Source: Pedobacter nanyangensis (GTDB lineage Bacteria > Bacteroidota > Bacteroidia > Sphingobacteriales > Sphingobacteriaceae). From it: a stretch of DNA of 64,000 nucleotides. The DNA lies in assembly GCF_003313505.1 (NCBI RefSeq), contig NZ_QMHO01000001.1, positions 1-64,000 on the forward strand, given 5' to 3'. Both the position numbers and the translations under genes were made by a program. This document shows, in pieces, positions 61,793 to 64,000 of this stretch (position 1 is its first letter; every line of letters begins with the position of its first letter). The notes below the pieces were generated by a model, which saw only the letters and a list, made by a program, of their open reading frames with translations, searched no databases and had not been told where the DNA came from.

Positions 61793-63022
61793 TTACTCGG
61801 TAGGGTTAAAAACCAAACTGCTCCAATGACTTTGGTCAAAAACCTCCTTTACAATTTCGTTCATCTCGGCAACGGTTACTTTCCTTATTTTTTGGAACAC
61901 GGTTTCTAAACTATCAATGTATTGATAATCTAGCAGGCTCTTGGCCATGGCAATAACCAAACCAATCCTGTTTTCTTCGCCAAGTGCTATTTGCCCAATG
62001 AACTTACTTTGAGCTTTATGAAGTTGTATTTCCGTTAGTGGCTTTTGCTTCAATTTATCCATCTCCTTACGGATCAGCTTCATCGCTTTCTCTGCTTTTT
62101 CTACATCAGTACCAAAATAAACGGCAAAAATTCCCGTATCTGAAAGCGGACTATACGCCGATTCGATGGTGTAGGCAATACCATATTTCTCTCTGAGCTG
62201 TAGGTTAAGGATAGAACTCATGCCCGTACCGCCAAATAAGTTATTCAGCAACAGCAAGCCTGTTTTGTAAGGATGGTGCAACGAATAGGTTTGTGTGCCC
62301 ATCATGCAGTGGCTTTGTGCTATTTGCTTATCCACAATCTGGTGCAGGGCTGGATTTCCTAAAGGTGCTATCCTTTGGCTAGCCGAGGTGTTTTCCGCTA
62401 GCTCTGCAAAATACTTCTCTCCTATTTTAATGAGCTTATTAAAGTGATAATTCCCCAGCACCGCCACCACAATCTGATCTGTTCGGTAGTGTTTCTTTAC
62501 AAATGCTTGGATATCTTTTTTAGATAGCTTTCCAACTGTTTCTGGAGTACCTAAGATATTTTTACCCAACTGGTGCCCTTTAAAAAGCAGGTCCTCAAAG
62601 TCATCGTTGATCGCTTCTTCCGGTTGGTCCAAATAAGAAGCGATCTCATCTAAAATCACTCCCTTTTCTTTTTCCATTTCATCTTCCGGGAAAGTCGAAT
62701 GGAAAACAATATCATTGAAAAGCTCGAGGGTCCTGTCTAAAAATGGGTGAAGAAAAGAAGCATGAATACAAGTATATTCTTTGGTGGTATAGGCGTTCAA
62801 ATCGGCACCCACGCTTTCCAACCTGTTCAATATTTGGGTGGTATTGCGTTTCTCGGTACGCTTAAAAATCAAATGTTCGATAAAATGAGCCAACCCCATT
62901 TGTTGCTCATCTTCATCACGGGAACCTGCATTGATTAAAATACAAGCATGTGAAATTGCCGATGCGGCGGGAACATGCAATAAGCGGATGCCATTTTTAA
63001 GGGTATGAACGTTGTACTCCAT
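61793..63022 (-). CDS. M16-family zinc peptidase
   Basis: This inverzincin has the HxxEH motif in GLAHFIEHLIFK (about residue 50) and the downstream zinc glutamate in EKEKGVILDEIASYLDQPE. The second, inactive-type M16 domain (about 210-409) carries LLNNLFGGTGMSSILNLQLREKYG, the usual substrate-binding half. Bacterial relatives process small peptides or envelope proteins. ATG 63022 (MEYNVHTLKNGIR) is preferred to a TTG four codons upstream. Confidence 0.92.
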   Translation of the reverse strand: MEYNVHTLKNGIRLLHVPAASAISHACILINAGSRDEDEQQMGLAHFIEHLIFKRTEKRNTTQILNRLESVGADLNAYTTKEYTCIHASFLHPFLDRTLELFNDIVFHSTFPEDEMEKEKGVILDEIASYLDQPEEAINDDFEDLLFKGHQLGKNILGTPETVGKLSKKDIQAFVKKHYRTDQIVVAVLGNYHFNKLIKIGEKYFAELAENTSASQRIAPLGNPALHQIVDKQIAQSHCMMGTQTYSLHHPYKTGLLLLNNLFGGTGMSSILNLQLREKYGIAYTIESAYSPLSDTGIFAVYFGTDVEKAEKAMKLIRKEMDKLKQKPLTEIQLHKAQSKFIGQIALGEENRIGLVIAMAKSLLDYQYIDSLETVFQKIRKVTVAEMNEIVKEVFDQSHWSSLVFNPTE

Positions 63023-63034
63023 TTGAAATGGCAA

Positions 63035-63471
63035 AGATACATATTGTTTTGTTGTTAAATCGTTGAAATATTGTAAGGTTATATGGATGATTTACCCCCA
63101 AGGAACTTCGTTACCTGCAAATTCAGAATAAGCTGGGCCCAATTTTGCGTTGTTGCCAGTGCTTAAAGAATTGCATTTAATTGAACGGCAAAAAGAGACC
63201 TTTTCGCAAAGTTGCGCCAAGGCCTGGTGCTTGGATTAACTAAACCCGATTGGAGCGGGCACGAACGCAGTGAGTAAAGCGTAAAGCGGGGCTATCGGAA
63301 CCGAAGAGCAACCGCAACTGCTTTTCAAATATTGTTTATCACAGCAGGCTTTAGTAAAACAAGGCCGGGAACGGGGAGTTTTGCACGTTATACTCTGCCA
63401 CTTTGACCTATATTTTATTTTGGAACAGGGCTTGATAAACAAGGCTATAAGCAAAAAATTAGTTTTAAGAT
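63035..63471. other. Gene-free region upstream of htpG
   Basis: The stretch between the M16 gene and htpG (437 bp) holds no supportable gene. It contains the GC-rich repeat-like block at 63225-63331 and the upstream control region of htpG (about 63400-63471), in which I see no clear consensus promoter. Confidence 0.6.
63225..63331. repeat. GC-rich intergenic repeat-like block
   Basis: A block starting ACTAAACCCGATTGGAGCGGG and ending in CGCAACTGCTTTTCAAATATT stands out from the AT-rich surroundings. Its inner ends are partly complementary (CCCGAT and ATCGG). From memory, similar blocks (CCCGATxGxAGCGGG... AGCGGGxCTATCGG) are scattered between genes in many Bacteroidota genomes; only one copy is in this window, so this is recognition by recall. 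Confidence 0.4.
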
Positions 63472-64000
63472 ATGACAACAGAAAAAGGAAGTATTTCCAT
63501 ACACACAGAAAACATTTTCCCAATCATCAAGAAATTCCTGTATTCGGACAATGAGATCTTTTTAAGGGAATTAGTTTCTAATGCGGTTGATGCAGTGCAG
63601 AAAATTAAACGCTTAGGCGCTCTTGGCCAATTTACCGGCGAAGTTGGCGAGCCTTTAGTAGAGGTTAAGCTGGATGAAAAGGCCAAAACTATTACCATTA
63701 GCGACAACGGCCTAGGAATGACTGCCGAAGAAATCAAGAAATACATCAATCAGGTAGCGTTTTCAGGTGCTAGTGAATTTGTAGAAAAGTTTAAGGATGC
63801 TAAAGATGCCAATGAGATCATCGGCAAGTTTGGTTTGGGTTTCTATTCGGCTTTTATGGTAGCTGATTTGGTTGAAATCAATACCTTATCTTACCAGGAG
63901 GGCGCCGAGCCGGCAAAATGGACTTGCGACGGCAGCACTGAATTTGAAATTTCGGAAGGTACAAGAACTACTCGCGGTACCGATATTATTTTGCATATCA
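63472..64000 (+). CDS. htpG: Molecular chaperone HtpG (Hsp90), 5' part
   Basis: The frame opens at ATG 63472 (MTTEKGSISIHTENIFPII) and runs off the window end after 176 codons. The GHKL ATP-binding motifs are present: FLRELVSNAVDAVQKI, SDNGLGMTAEEI, and IGKFGLGFYSAFMVAD. HtpG is a stress-induced ATP-dependent chaperone of about 620 residues, so roughly 70 percent of the gene lies outside. Confidence 0.95.
   Translation, partial: MTTEKGSISIHTENIFPIIKKFLYSDNEIFLRELVSNAVDAVQKIKRLGALGQFTGEVGEPLVEVKLDEKAKTITISDNGLGMTAEEIKKYINQVAFSGASEFVEKFKDAKDANEIIGKFGLGFYSAFMVADLVEINTLSYQEGAEPAKWTCDGSTEFEISEGTRTTRGTDIILHI

Noticed and set aside
1..64000. CRISPR arrays, tRNA or rRNA genes, complete insertion sequences, prophage
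   Set aside because: No regularly spaced repeats, cloverleaf-type sequence, transposase or phage gene could be recognised on either strand.

Overview
The window looks like chromosomal DNA of a Sphingobacteriaceae-type member of Bacteroidota, close to Pedobacter. The reasons are promoters of the Bacteroidota form (TTG, about 19 bp, TAnnTTTG), few Shine-Dalgarno sites, type IX secretion (T9SS) C-terminal sorting domains, a ribosomal protein S16 with a long acidic tail, and typical protein families (DUF4369/TlpA lipoproteins, DUF6624, SLBB export proteins, GT51 fused to an AsmA-like region). There is no tRNA, rRNA, CRISPR array or complete insertion sequence inside the window. Two tandem leftward promoters at the very left edge suggest a strongly expressed unit, possibly an rRNA operon, just outside.

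Layout. 1-981: no convincing gene. 982-14243: housekeeping genes (DinB-like protein, rluF, rlmN, TlpA-like lipoprotein, comF, beta-helix lipoprotein, hybrid histidine kinase, glyA, dxs) and fcl. 14307-39757: one leftward polysaccharide locus of about 25 kb, reading gmd, Wza-like SLBB exporter, a nucleotide-sugar cassette for a diacetamido-uronic acid, Wzz, an Fdt-type 3-acetamido-3,6-dideoxyhexose cassette, a Wzy candidate, glycosyltransferases, Wzx, two small methyltransferase-like genes, then a WbpL/WbpV/WbpM-like initiation module and an outer-membrane barrel. With fcl on the other strand just beyond its end, gmd provides GDP-L-fucose. Together these genes describe a Wzx/Wzy-dependent capsule, exopolysaccharide or O-antigen with an initiating 6-deoxy-HexNAc and up to three unusual further sugars.

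Inside this locus, 21748-22334 is a recombination scar. A degraded 5' part of a second glycosyltransferase is joined to the degraded 3' part of a second flippase, and the first 116 bp of the glycosyltransferase copy are identical to the intact neighbour.

39947-63034: a deoxyribonucleotidase, the rpsP-rimM / trmD-rplS genes split by a lipoprotein and a large opposite-strand PL6-type polysaccharide lyase, a Glu/Leu/Phe/Val dehydrogenase, an MscS channel, psd, hpt, a GT51 transglycosylase, the Mrp/NifU iron-sulfur pair, an ECF sigma/anti-sigma/DUF4097 module, a T9SS-exported GHL10-type hydrolase, peptide deformylase and an M16 peptidase. 63472-64000 is the 5' part of htpG.

Smaller signals include several clear intrinsic terminators (three sharing one palindromic core), a 25-bp-arm palindromic element at 49707-49796, a GC-rich intergenic repeat-like block at 63225-63331, and a perfect 14-bp inverted repeat that covers the start codon of the GHL10 gene. 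All functional calls come from reading protein motifs by eye; no database search was run.
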